Shown here: in pieces, positions 1 through 5,617 of the stretch
How the letters are laid out: each line of letters opens with the position of its first letter
How positions within the stretch are numbered: the stretch's first letter is position 1
Origin: an uncultured Eggerthellaceae bacterium
Lineage (GTDB): Bacteria; Actinomycetota; Coriobacteriia; Coriobacteriales; Eggerthellaceae
Length of the DNA: 11,012 nt
Assembly (NCBI GenBank): GCA_949450265.1
Contig: CASTMW010000047.1
Coordinates: 1 to 11,012 of the forward strand
Direction: 5' to 3'
Made by a program: the position numbers and the translations under genes
The notes under the pieces: model-generated
Databases searched by the model: none
What the model was told of the DNA's origin: nothing
What the model saw: only the letters and a program-made list of their open reading frames with translations

Positions 1-371
1 CTTTGGAGGTTCGAGTCCACCATGGCGATGGTGGCCTCCTCATCGGACATGGCGCGCGCGATGCAGGGCACGCTCTCAAGCCCCGCCAATTCCGCCGCGC
101 GCTTCCGCCTGTGGCCGCTCACGAGCTCGTAGCGTTCCGATCCCGCAGCCCGCACCGTGAGCGGCACGAGCACGCCGTTCTCGGCAACGCTCTCCGCGAG
201 CCGCTCCATCTCCTCGTCGTCTCTCACCTGGAAGGGATGGCCGGGGAACGGGTCGATGGCCGCCAGCGAGATGTCCGACACGCCGCCAATCGCGGAGCCG
301 TCGCGCTCGCCCTGCGAGGTGAACAGGTCGTCCACGCCGGGCAGCGTTATGGGAACCTTCTTCCTACCCAC
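1..371 (-). CDS. parB: ParB-like partition protein, N-terminal part (cut by window edge)
   Basis: This is the N-terminal 123 codons of a ParB/Spo0J-type DNA-binding partition protein, which would load on parS-like sites and act with the adjacent ParA to keep an element in dividing cells. The ParB N-terminal domain is clear: HPFQVR at about residues 45-50, AESVAENGVLVPLTVR at 59-74, and box II GHRRKRAAEL at 86-95, followed by an EEATIAMVDSNLQ segment at 111-123. The C-terminal helix-turn-helix and dimer domains lie outside the window. The start is GTG at 371-369. It overlaps the parA stop by 8 bp and has a strong GAGGAGG Shine-Dalgarno sequence inside the end of parA, so the two are translationally coupled. 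The N-terminal region resembles ParB proteins of Firmicutes and Actinobacteria conjugative elements more than chromosomal Spo0J. Confidence 0.88.
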   Translation of the reverse strand, partial: MGRKKVPITLPGVDDLFTSQGERDGSAIGGVSDISLAAIDPFPGHPFQVRDDEEMERLAESVAENGVLVPLTVRAAGSERYELVSGHRRKRAAELAGLESVPCIARAMSDEEATIAMVDSNLQ

Positions 372-1149
372 GGCAGACCACCTCCTCGGCAAGGCGCTCG
401 AAGGCGCTCGCCACTTTGCCGCGTCCGTCGTAGGCGAAGATGCTCGCGCCCACGGAAGGCGCCTCGGCGGCCGATACCGCCCTGGGGATCACCGTGTCGA
501 ACACGCGGTAGGCGCTGCCGTACTGATCGCGGATGGTCTGCTCGACCTCATGGGCGAGATTGTTGCGGCTGTCGAACAGCGTGAGCAGTATGCCCTCGAC
601 GACCAGGGTGGGATTGATCTGCCGCCTCACGCGCCCGATGGTGTTGAGCAGGCCGACCATGGCGGAGGCGGGAAGGTACTCCACCGACACCGGTATGAGC
701 ACGCTGTCGGACGCGACGAAGGCGTTCACGGGGATGATGCCGAGCGTGGGTGCGCAGTCGAAGAGGATGAAGTCGTAGTCTCCCTTGAGGGGCGAGACCC
801 ACACGTTCAGAAGCTGCTCGCGCGACATCGCCATGAGGACGGGCATCTCCATGCCCGCCAGCTCGATGTTCGCGGGCATCAGGTCGATGCCCTCCTTGTG
901 GGAGAGGATGCCCTCGCGGGGATCCGTCCCCTCGCCCTCGATGACCGCGCCCAGGTGGTTCGCGATCGTCATCTCAAGCGAGTCGGGGTCCTTCCAGCCA
1001 AGCGACTTGGTGAGGTCGCCCTGCGGGTCGGTATCGACGAGGAGCACCCTCTTCCCGCGATGCGCGAGGGCTATCCCCAAGCTCAAGGCGGTGGCGGTCT
1101 TTCCCGTGCCGCCCTTCTGGTTCGCTACTGCGATGGTTCTGCATGGCAT
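364..1149 (-). CDS. parA: ParA-family partition ATPase
   Basis: A 261-residue ParA/Soj (MinD-superfamily) ATPase that would partner ParB in partitioning the element and bind the nucleoid in its ATP form. The deviant Walker A motif is KGGTGKTA at residues 12-19, with both the signature lysine (K12) and the P-loop lysine (K17). Walker A' is LLVDTDPQG at 36-44 and Walker B is FILFDCAP at 127-134. The length is normal for short ParA proteins that lack an N-terminal regulatory helix-turn-helix. The ATG at 1149 is preceded by AAGGAGG with a spacing of about 11 nt, which supports this start. Features such as SHKEGIDLMPANIELAGME and the LLTLFDSRNNLA segment recall ParA proteins of conjugative transposons. 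parB follows with an 8-bp overlap. The 250 bp upstream hold palindromes that could be the partition site or an operator. Confidence 0.93.
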   Translation of the reverse strand: MPCRTIAVANQKGGTGKTATALSLGIALAHRGKRVLLVDTDPQGDLTKSLGWKDPDSLEMTIANHLGAVIEGEGTDPREGILSHKEGIDLMPANIELAGMEMPVLMAMSREQLLNVWVSPLKGDYDFILFDCAPTLGIIPVNAFVASDSVLIPVSVEYLPASAMVGLLNTIGRVRRQINPTLVVEGILLTLFDSRNNLAHEVEQTIRDQYGSAYRVFDTVIPRAVSAAEAPSVGASIFAYDGRGKVASAFERLAEEVVCRG

Positions 1150-1250
1150 GGTGCATGCACCTCCTTCTGCGGTTGCCCGCGTCGGGAGGTCAGAGCTTCT
1201 GTTTCAAGAGATGGCGCGGGTTTCGCGAACGCCCAGAAGACGGAATGGGC

Positions 1251-1291
1251 ACGGGACGGAGACGGGAAAAACCGGCGTTTCTCCGTCCCGT
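1251..1291. repeat. 12-bp inverted repeat upstream of parA
   Basis: ACGGGACGGAGA at 1251-1262 is perfectly complementary to TCTCCGTCCCGT at 1280-1291, with 17 nt between. It has no T-tract and lies upstream of parA. It could be a partition-related, regulatory or recombination site, or simply a strong stem. Confidence 0.7.
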
Positions 1292-1331
1292 CCGGGAGTG
1301 TTCCCGTTTCGTCTGTTTCGCGCGAATACCC

Positions 1332-1357
1332 GTTTCACCTGGTACTATTGTTTCACC
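1332..1357. repeat. Direct repeat GTTTCACC, 18-bp period, next to the tRNA fragment
   Basis: GTTTCACC occurs at 1332-1339 and again at 1350-1357 in the same orientation, about 40-65 bp from the tRNA-derived core. Short direct repeats at such a distance are typical arm-type sites for tyrosine integrases. That role is an inference. Confidence 0.4.
1340..1348 (+). promoter_or_regulatory. Possible extended -10 promoter reading toward the MATE gene
   Basis: TGGTACTAT matches the extended -10 pattern TGnTAtaaT in four of six core positions, plus the TG. No good -35 is seen. It lies inside the presumed element end and points out across the tRNA fragment toward the efflux gene. It resembles the elements at 6910 and 9144. 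Confidence 0.25.
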
Positions 1358-1397
1358 CAAGAACGCTGGTGTCGCACGGAAAGAGCCGGGGAAGAGA

Positions 1398-1441
1398 TTC
1401 CCAAGCTTCTAACGCGGGTTCGATTCCCGTCGCCCGCTCCA
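1398..1441 (+). other. 3' fragment of tRNA-Gly(CCC), putative att site
   Basis: The right half of a tRNA is intact: anticodon loop TTCCCAA (1398-1404, anticodon CCC at 1400-1402), T-arm stem 1414-1418 with 1426-1430 around loop TTCGATT, then exactly seven acceptor bases CGCCCGC (1431-1437), discriminator T and CCA (1439-1441). The acceptor strand fits a 5' GCGGGCG, as in bacterial tRNA-Gly, but no such 5' strand and no D-arm occur upstream. The left side of the anticodon stem is also broken: AGAGA does not pair with GCTTC. So this is not a working tRNA but the direct-repeat copy made by site-specific integration. The true repeat may start a few bases to either side of 1398. Confidence 0.78.
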
Positions 1442-1453
1442 CGAAGAGACTAT

Positions 1454-1480
1454 CGAACGCCGTCGCAATGACGGCGTTCG
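1454..1480 (+). terminator. Perfect 11-bp hairpin after the tRNA fragment
   Basis: CGAACGCCGTC (1454-1464) and GACGGCGTTCG (1470-1480) pair perfectly around loop GCAAT. The hairpin starts 12 nt after the CCA end, where a tRNA terminator is expected, so it is probably the original terminator of the tRNA-Gly gene. The tail is not a clear T-tract, which lowers confidence in efficient intrinsic termination. Confidence 0.55.
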
Positions 1481-1530
1481 CATATCATGGTCTCAACATT
1501 GTCCATACCTTGAACCGAGCTTCCAAGACC

Positions 1531-2904
1531 ATGCGACGAAACCTAGCGCCACACCATGCCGAAACGAATGCCTCTTCGAGCGCCCCTTCAGCATATGGGA
1601 AACTGGCGCTGATCGCCCTCCCCACATTCGGGCAGTTGATCGCCGAACCAGCATTCGTGCTGATCGACACTGCCATCGTCGGACAACTCGGCGATAGTGC
1701 GCTAGCAGGATTAGCTTTAGGGTCCACTATCATCCTGACCGCTGTGGGGCTCTGCGTGTTCTTGGCATATGCAACCACATCCCAAGTTGCACGCTACTTC
1801 GGTGCGGGCCGCTGGCGTGAAGGTCTGCAAGCTGGCATCGATAGCCTCTGGCTCTCATTGCTGATCGGGATCGTTCTTGCGGCATCACTGTTCTTTGCAG
1901 CCGCTCCTTTGTGCTACGCGCTCGGCGGCCGCGGAGATGCGCTTGCGCAAGGCATCGCCTACACACACGCGGTGGTTCTCGGAGCACCCGGCATGCTGCT
2001 CGTCTATGCCGCGAACGGCCTGTATCGCGGATTGCAGAAGGTCAACATCACGCTCATCGTTGCGATCTGCGGCGCTGTGCTGAACACGGTTCTCGATGTG
2101 CTCTTCGTCATCGTGGGAGGTTGGGGAGTAGCAGGATCGGGGTTCGCCACGTTCATCGCACAATGGTTCATGGGGATCGCGCTGCTCGTGCCCGCTGTGC
2201 GCTGGGCCAGGCGCGGCGGTGCCACACTGCATCCCCATTGGGGCAGCATCATCGATGCTGGCAAGGACGGTTTCCCGCTCTTCTTGAGGACCTTTGCGCT
2301 ACGGGCGGGACTGGTGGCCACCGTGGCAGCCGCGGGTGCGCTTGGGACAGAGGTGCTCGCAAGCTATCAGGTGGTGAGCGCCTCTTGGAACTTCGTGCTG
2401 AATGCGCTGGATTCGGTCGCCATCGCAGGTCAAACGATGGTGGGGGCAGCGCTAGGCGCAAAAGACGTTACGGATACGCGACACCTCACGCGCGCGAGCA
2501 TGCGAGCTGGTCTGATCGCAGGTGCGGTCGGTGGGATCATATTCGCTATGCTGGGTTTTGCGATCCCGCAGGCGTTCTCGGCGAATCCTTCTGTTCAGCA
2601 ACTCATCACTATGGGTATGGTCATCACGGGCATCGCGCTGCCCTTGCAGGGCTGGATGTGGGCAGCCGACGGCATCCTCATCGGTGCGGGCGACTTTCGC
2701 TATCTTGCCTGGACGTGCACGCTCGTCTCCGCTGCCTACATCGGAGTTCTTGGATCGTTGGTTATCGGCATAGCGCCGCATATTCCCAGCAAGCTCATAT
2801 CGTGCGGTTTGCTCTGGGTCGCCTTCGATTTCGTTCTCATGGGCGGTCGCGCCATCACGAATGGTCTGCGCATTCGTGGGAGTGTCTGGATGTCGCTTCC
2901 CTAG
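1531..2904 (+). CDS. MATE-family (DinF-like) multidrug efflux protein
   Basis: A 457-residue integral membrane protein of the MATE family, which exports drugs or metabolites in exchange for Na+ or H+. The length and about twelve hydrophobic segments fit the family. The first membrane segment carries the DinF-type pattern AEPAFVLIDTAIVGQLG (residues 38-54), with Asp46 in the place of the conserved coupling acid; a second-half counterpart is visible in the stretch NFVLNALDSVAIAGQTMVGAALG. The frame stays open far upstream because of base composition, but family similarity begins near residue 20, so ATG 1531 is preferred. ATG 1468 sits inside the tRNA-terminator hairpin and is less likely. No strong ribosome binding site precedes either start. 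It is the first gene outside the presumed element. The substrate cannot be told from sequence. Confidence 0.88.
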   Translation: MRRNLAPHHAETNASSSAPSAYGKLALIALPTFGQLIAEPAFVLIDTAIVGQLGDSALAGLALGSTIILTAVGLCVFLAYATTSQVARYFGAGRWREGLQAGIDSLWLSLLIGIVLAASLFFAAAPLCYALGGRGDALAQGIAYTHAVVLGAPGMLLVYAANGLYRGLQKVNITLIVAICGAVLNTVLDVLFVIVGGWGVAGSGFATFIAQWFMGIALLVPAVRWARRGGATLHPHWGSIIDAGKDGFPLFLRTFALRAGLVATVAAAGALGTEVLASYQVVSASWNFVLNALDSVAIAGQTMVGAALGAKDVTDTRHLTRASMRAGLIAGAVGGIIFAMLGFAIPQAFSANPSVQQLITMGMVITGIALPLQGWMWAADGILIGAGDFRYLAWTCTLVSAAYIGVLGSLVIGIAPHIPSKLISCGLLWVAFDFVLMGGRAITNGLRIRGSVWMSLP

Positions 2905-2985
2905 GAAACGCTTTCGTAGACGATCGGCTCTGACCCGCCCAAAGTCATAGCGCTCTGATAGAACAGAGGAAACGAAAGGGGCATC

Positions 2986-3402
2986 ATGGAACGACGCTGT
3001 CACAGCGATCATGTGAACGACGCAAAAGACGCTGAGAAGGGTGCCTCGACATCTGTTTCAGCATCGACATCGGCATCTGTTTCGGCATCGGCTTCGCGCG
3101 GTCAGGGTCAGGCGTCAGCTGATGCCAAGCCAGCGCACCGCACGCTCGCTGCCGTCGATATCATTGGCAGGATCGCCTCGGTGCTCTCCGTCATCATGTA
3201 CGTGTCCTACATCACGCAGATCGCGAACAACCTTGATGGGCACCCCGGCAGCCCTTGGCAACCTTTGGCCGCCTTCTTCAACTGCACCATGTGGACGCTC
3301 TACGGTGTCTTGAAGCCGAAGAAGGACTGGCCCATCATCGTGGCGAACATCCCAGGTATCTTCCTTGGCGCAACTGCGTTCCTTACTGCGCTGATCCATT
3401 GA
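2986..3402 (+). CDS. SemiSWEET-type small transporter with serine-rich N-terminal leader
   Basis: A 138-residue membrane protein. Residues about 56-138 form a three-helix SemiSWEET/MtN3 unit (helix 1 from about IIGRIASVLSVIMYVSYITQI; helix 2 near FFNCTMWTLYGVL; helix 3 near PIIVANIPGIFLGATAFLTAL). Two copies would dimerise to make a facilitative sugar pore. The NCTMWTLYG and ANIPG stretches match the bacterial SWEET subfamily. Two things are unusual. The PQ motif at the end of helix 1 reads TQ (SYITQI), and about 55 residues rich in Ser/Ala/Asp/Lys precede the transporter core (bacterial SemiSWEETs are usually about 85-100 residues). ATG 2986 has a GAAAGGGG site 5-12 nt upstream; there is no other in-frame ATG before helix 1. 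The 3' end overlaps the convergent gene by 20 bp. Sugar specificity is unknown. Confidence 0.8.
   Translation: MERRCHSDHVNDAKDAEKGASTSVSASTSASVSASASRGQGQASADAKPAHRTLAAVDIIGRIASVLSVIMYVSYITQIANNLDGHPGSPWQPLAAFFNCTMWTLYGVLKPKKDWPIIVANIPGIFLGATAFLTALIH
3050..3090 (+). repeat. 24-bp direct repeat coding for Ser/Ala tract
   Basis: A 17-nt unit, CATCTGTTTC(A/G)GCATCG, occurs at 3050-3066 and 3074-3090. The offset is 24 bp (eight codons), so the repeat keeps frame within the serine-rich leader of the SemiSWEET protein. It suggests growth of the leader by slippage. Confidence 0.6.
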
Positions 3403-4066
3403 GTGGCGAAGCGGTGTCCGCGTCTGCCACTGGTGCGGTCGAAGGTTGGGTGATGGTCGACGGTTGTGCGATTGGCTGTGCAACTGGTTGCGCACCGGGT
3501 TGCACAACAGGCTGCGCCACGGGCTGCGCCGCTGGCGCGACCGGCGCGGCTGCCACTGGCGCAGCCGCAGGCATTCCAGCCCCGGCACTCGCCATCCCGG
3601 CATACAGCTTCTTGTCCTTGTTCGCGAAGACCGCTACGATGATCAGCAAGACCATCGTGATGATGCCGCCGCCCAAAAACGAGAGCACCGCACCCACGAT
3701 AGCCCAGATGAACACATTGCCCAACTTCTCCGGCTTGTTGTAGCCACGCAGCCCCATGATGCCAGCCACCAAGATGACCACGTTGCAGATCAGCATCCAG
3801 ATGCCCACGCCCCCGCCAACGACCGATGTCAGCATGGACACCATCGCGATCGCCTGCTCGTCGCTCATGTTGTACTCGTAATCAAGACCGTGCGTGCTTC
3901 CGGAAGCATAGCCGCTCGCCACCATGTCCGGCCCCATTTCCAACAACATGGTGCCCATCACGTTCGCCACCGCCACCGTGATCACCGCTCCCAAGATGCC
4001 CAGCGCGGCCAGCACGATGGTCGCGATGCTAAGCCCCTTGATAGCGTTGGCGTGATTGGTTTGCAT
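3383..4066 (-). CDS. Unknown membrane protein with Ala/Gln/Pro-repeat tail
   Basis: I do not recognise a characterised family. The 227-residue protein has a hydrophobic segment at about 11-37, a hydrophilic loop with acidic and glycine residues (about 43-72), further hydrophobic segments at about 74-106 and 117-148, then a basic KDKK border and a tail of about 75 residues rich in Ala, Pro, Val and Gln. The tail contains six tetrapeptide repeats of the form xxQP (residues 179-202). By the positive-inside rule the KDKK border suggests a cytoplasmic tail, but this is uncertain. The start at 4066 is supported by AAGGAGG seven nt upstream; an ATG ten codons further out lacks this. A TATAAT -10 lies about 42 bp before the start. 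The gene is divergent from the small gene at 4296 and convergent with the SemiSWEET gene, overlapping its last 20 bp. Confidence 0.75.
   Translation of the reverse strand: MQTNHANAIKGLSIATIVLAALGILGAVITVAVANVMGTMLLEMGPDMVASGYASGSTHGLDYEYNMSDEQAIAMVSMLTSVVGGGVGIWMLICNVVILVAGIMGLRGYNKPEKLGNVFIWAIVGAVLSFLGGGIITMVLLIIVAVFANKDKKLYAGMASAGAGMPAAAPVAAAPVAPAAQPVAQPVVQPGAQPVAQPIAQPSTITQPSTAPVADADTASPLNGSAQ
3461..3532 (-). repeat. 12-bp tandem repeat coding six xxQP units
   Basis: Read on the minus strand this encodes AAQP, VAQP, VVQP, GAQP, VAQP, IAQP in series. At DNA level it is a degenerate 12-bp tandem repeat, so copy number may vary between strains without breaking frame. Confidence 0.7.
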
Positions 4067-4107
4067 ATGCCTGCCTCCTTCGGCTGCGTCCTTCATCCCA
4101 TGCGAGC

Positions 4108-4113
4108 ATTATA
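4108..4113 (-). promoter_or_regulatory. TATAAT -10 box for the minus-strand membrane gene
   Basis: A perfect TATAAT reads on the minus strand at 4113-4108, about 42 bp before the start codon at 4066. No good -35 hexamer is seen at 16-18 bp, so the call rests on the -10 match and position. Confidence 0.45.
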
Positions 4114-4295
4114 CGCATGAAGCCATGCACCCAGAGCGCCATGCAGCCGCCTTGCTCGCGAACAGACCGCTAAGGCAGATGACGGGCGCGCCACCTTCGC
4201 AACACGAACAGGTGACAAGGTCTTCAGGAGCGCGATGCACCTTGCCGTGGCCCGTTAGACTTCAGATACCGAAAACCTTGAAGAAGGAGAGCATC

Positions 4296-4553
4296 ATGGG
4301 TGTGATGGAATCTTTGAAGAGCGCCGCAGGCGACGCGAAGGAAGCACTGGAGAACGCGAGCGAATCAGCGAAGCCGTTCCTGGATAACGCGAAGGACGCA
4401 CTGGGCAATGCCGCCGAGACCGCCAAGGAAAAGGGCGGCGAAGCGTTCGAGACCGCCAAGGAAAAGGGTGCTGGTGTGGCCGAGAACGTGAAGAATGCGG
4501 CCGAGCGGGCAACCCAGAAGGATCTCGACGGCAACGGCAAGATAGGTGAATAG
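4296..4553 (+). CDS. Small helical LEA/YtxH-like protein ending in a partial EF-hand loop
   Basis: An 85-residue, highly charged protein with no cysteine and no membrane segment. Residues 5-75 are rich in Ala, Lys, Glu and Asp, with repeats such as AKEALENA, AKDALGNA and a doubled ETAKEKG unit (46-52 and 55-61), in a spacing that would give amphipathic helices as in LEA-like, CsbD-like and YtxH-like stress proteins. The C-terminus, DLDGNGKIGE, matches the first half of an EF-hand calcium loop (D1, D3, N5, G6, I8) and then stops. ATG 4296 follows AGAAGGAGA, a strong ribosome binding site. The gene stands alone, is divergent from the membrane gene on its left, and is followed by the 11-bp repeat array and a strong terminator. 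A stress-protectant role is plausible but not shown. Confidence 0.8.
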   Translation: MGVMESLKSAAGDAKEALENASESAKPFLDNAKDALGNAAETAKEKGGEAFETAKEKGAGVAENVKNAAERATQKDLDGNGKIGE

Positions 4554-4567
4554 CCAACATCAGCGAA

Positions 4568-4644
4568 CCGGATCAGAACTGGCTCCAGACCGGATCAGAA
4601 CCAGGTCAGAATCGGTTCAGAACCGGATCCAAATCAGGTCAGAA
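4568..4644 (+). repeat. Seven tandem copies of an 11-bp unit
   Basis: Units begin at 4568, 4579, 4590, 4601, 4612, 4623 and 4634: CCGGATCAGAA, CTGGCTCCAGA, CCGGATCAGAA, CCAGGTCAGAA, TCGGTTCAGAA, CCGGATCCAAA, TCAGGTCAGAA. The consensus is near CCGGNTCAGAA. A weaker unit may precede at 4557. The period is about one DNA helical turn. The array sits 14 nt after the stop of the small gene and 15 nt before the terminator stem, so it would be in that gene's 3' untranslated region. Confidence 0.88.
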
Positions 4645-4658
4645 GATCTCACGTCTTC

Positions 4659-4697
4659 AAGGAAAACGCGGCGGGTGCATCCCGCCGCGTTTTCCTT
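4659..4697. terminator. Strong bidirectional intrinsic terminator
   Basis: AAGGAAAACGCGGCGGG (4659-4675) pairs perfectly over 17 bp with 4681-4697 around loop TGCAT. The stem has a GC core flanked by AAAA on one side and TTTT on the other, as expected of a terminator that works on either strand. It closes the transcript of the small gene and separates it from the acetyltransferase gene. Confidence 0.9.
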
Positions 4698-4819
4698 TAC
4701 CCTGACTTCAGAGAGAAGAAGGAAGCGTTGGAACGCGGTGTCGCCGCAAGGCAGCGGCATGCCACGCGCGCTCTTTGCACAGGGCCGCTCGTTCCGCACC
4801 GGACGAAGGAAGAGATCAT

Positions 4820-5617
4820 ATGTTGAGCACCGATCGAACGCGGGCATATCTGGAACGGCTGGGAATGGATGGCGCGCCCAGCACCGACCGTGAAGGGCTT
4901 GACGCGCTCGTGCGCGCGCACCAGACGCACATTCCCTTCGAGACCATCCGCATGCACCGCGCAGGCACAACGCCCAGCATGGACCTCGATGACATCTACG
5001 ACCTGGTGATCGTCCAGCGTCAGGGCGGCTACTGCTTCGAACTGAACAAGCTGTTCGAATACCTGCTAAGAGCGCTCGGGTTCGATGCGCGGCCCGTGCT
5101 GTGCCGTTCGGTTCGCGGACGCGAAGCGCGCATGCCGTTGAACCACCGCGGCATCCTGGTTAGCCTGCCAGAAGGGGATTTCTTCGTCGATGTAGGATTC
5201 GGCGGTCCCATGCCCGCTGGCGCGTTGAAGCTGGAATTCGGCACCCAGCAGGTCATCGACGGCGATGCGTTCTTCGCTGAACCCATCGACGATGCGTGGT
5301 GGGCCTTGGAACGCATCACGCGGGCAGGCGCCGACCTGCACGATGACGAGCGCCCCTCGCAGCGCCAAACCGAGTTGGAGTTCTGCACCGCCACTGCCGA
5401 AGAGCAGGACTTCGATATGCTGAATCAGGTGTTCAGCGCGCCGGGAACCTTGTTCCGCGACCACGAGCTGGCGAACCTGCGCACCTCCCAGGGCCATGCG
5501 GCCTATCGCGATGGCGTGCTGACCGTGCGTGCGAACGGCAAGAAGGCCGTCACCGAGCTTGCCGACCCGCAAGCCATATCCGCAGTGCTTGCGGAGCACT
5601 TCGGCATCACGTACTAG
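4820..5617 (+). CDS. nat: Arylamine N-acetyltransferase
   Basis: A 265-residue cytoplasmic enzyme of the NAT family, which moves the acetyl group of acetyl-CoA to arylamines, arylhydrazines or related amines by a ping-pong mechanism. The catalytic triad is complete: Cys72 in RQGGYCFELN, His109 in LNHRGILV, and Asp124 in DVGFGG. The N-terminal YLERLGM and the HIPFETI segment (37-43) are also typical, and the length is that of bacterial NATs (about 255-285). The start at 4820 has GAAGGAAGAG upstream; the frame extends further, but without a suitable site. The gene stands alone, after the bidirectional terminator. In gut bacteria such enzymes can acetylate aromatic amine drugs such as 5-aminosalicylate; whether this one does is unknown. 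Confidence 0.95.
   Translation: MLSTDRTRAYLERLGMDGAPSTDREGLDALVRAHQTHIPFETIRMHRAGTTPSMDLDDIYDLVIVQRQGGYCFELNKLFEYLLRALGFDARPVLCRSVRGREARMPLNHRGILVSLPEGDFFVDVGFGGPMPAGALKLEFGTQQVIDGDAFFAEPIDDAWWALERITRAGADLHDDERPSQRQTELEFCTATAEEQDFDMLNQVFSAPGTLFRDHELANLRTSQGHAAYRDGVLTVRANGKKAVTELADPQAISAVLAEHFGITY

Larger units (their letters stand above)
1150..1397. other. Repeat-rich non-coding stretch between parA and the junction
   Basis: I see no convincing gene here. It holds 12-bp inverted arms (1251-1262 with 1280-1291), a small hairpin CGGGA-gtgt-TCCCG (1293-1306), palindromes TTCGCGAA (1222-1229) and TTCGCGCGAA (1317-1326), and a direct repeat GTTTCACC (1332-1339 and 1350-1357). Its position between parA and the tRNA fragment suits a partition site, a parA operator, or arm-type recombinase binding sites. 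Which of these it is cannot be decided from sequence alone. Confidence 0.6.
1..1441. mobile_element. Right-hand end of a putative integrative conjugative element
   Basis: Three observations point the same way. There is a parA-parB pair of the type common on conjugative transposons and plasmids. A repeat-rich, gene-free stretch separates parA from the junction. The stretch then ends in a 3' tRNA-Gly fragment lacking its 5' half, which is the normal attR-like scar of tRNA-targeted integration. Because the fragment keeps the 3' end of the tRNA and reads rightward, the element should lie to its left, with the intact tRNA at the far end outside the window. No integrase, relaxase or type IV secretion gene is visible, so calling it an ICE rather than a smaller mobilizable or plasmid-derived island is inference. 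Confidence 0.6.

Noticed and set aside
1398..1441. A functional tRNA-Gly gene
   Set aside because: There is no 5' acceptor strand, no D-arm, and the anticodon stem does not pair, so only the 3' part is present.
157..2904. A single 915-residue plus-strand open frame that could be read as a large fusion protein
   Set aside because: Its first 430 or so residues run antisense to parA-parB and through the tRNA fragment (giving the tell-tale peptide AGSIPVARST). Only the part from about 1531 matches a protein family (MATE).
1911..2933. A 340-residue plus-strand open frame in another phase of the efflux gene
   Set aside because: It is rich in Arg, His and Cys and has no family pattern, as expected of an out-of-phase reading of the MATE gene.
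4114..4281. A clear promoter for the small helical protein gene
   Set aside because: Possible TTGCCG and GATACC hexamers (4242 and 4265) are 17 bp apart, but the -10 match is too weak to report.
4568..4644. A CRISPR array
   Set aside because: The units are 11 bp and directly adjacent with no spacers, and no cas gene is near.
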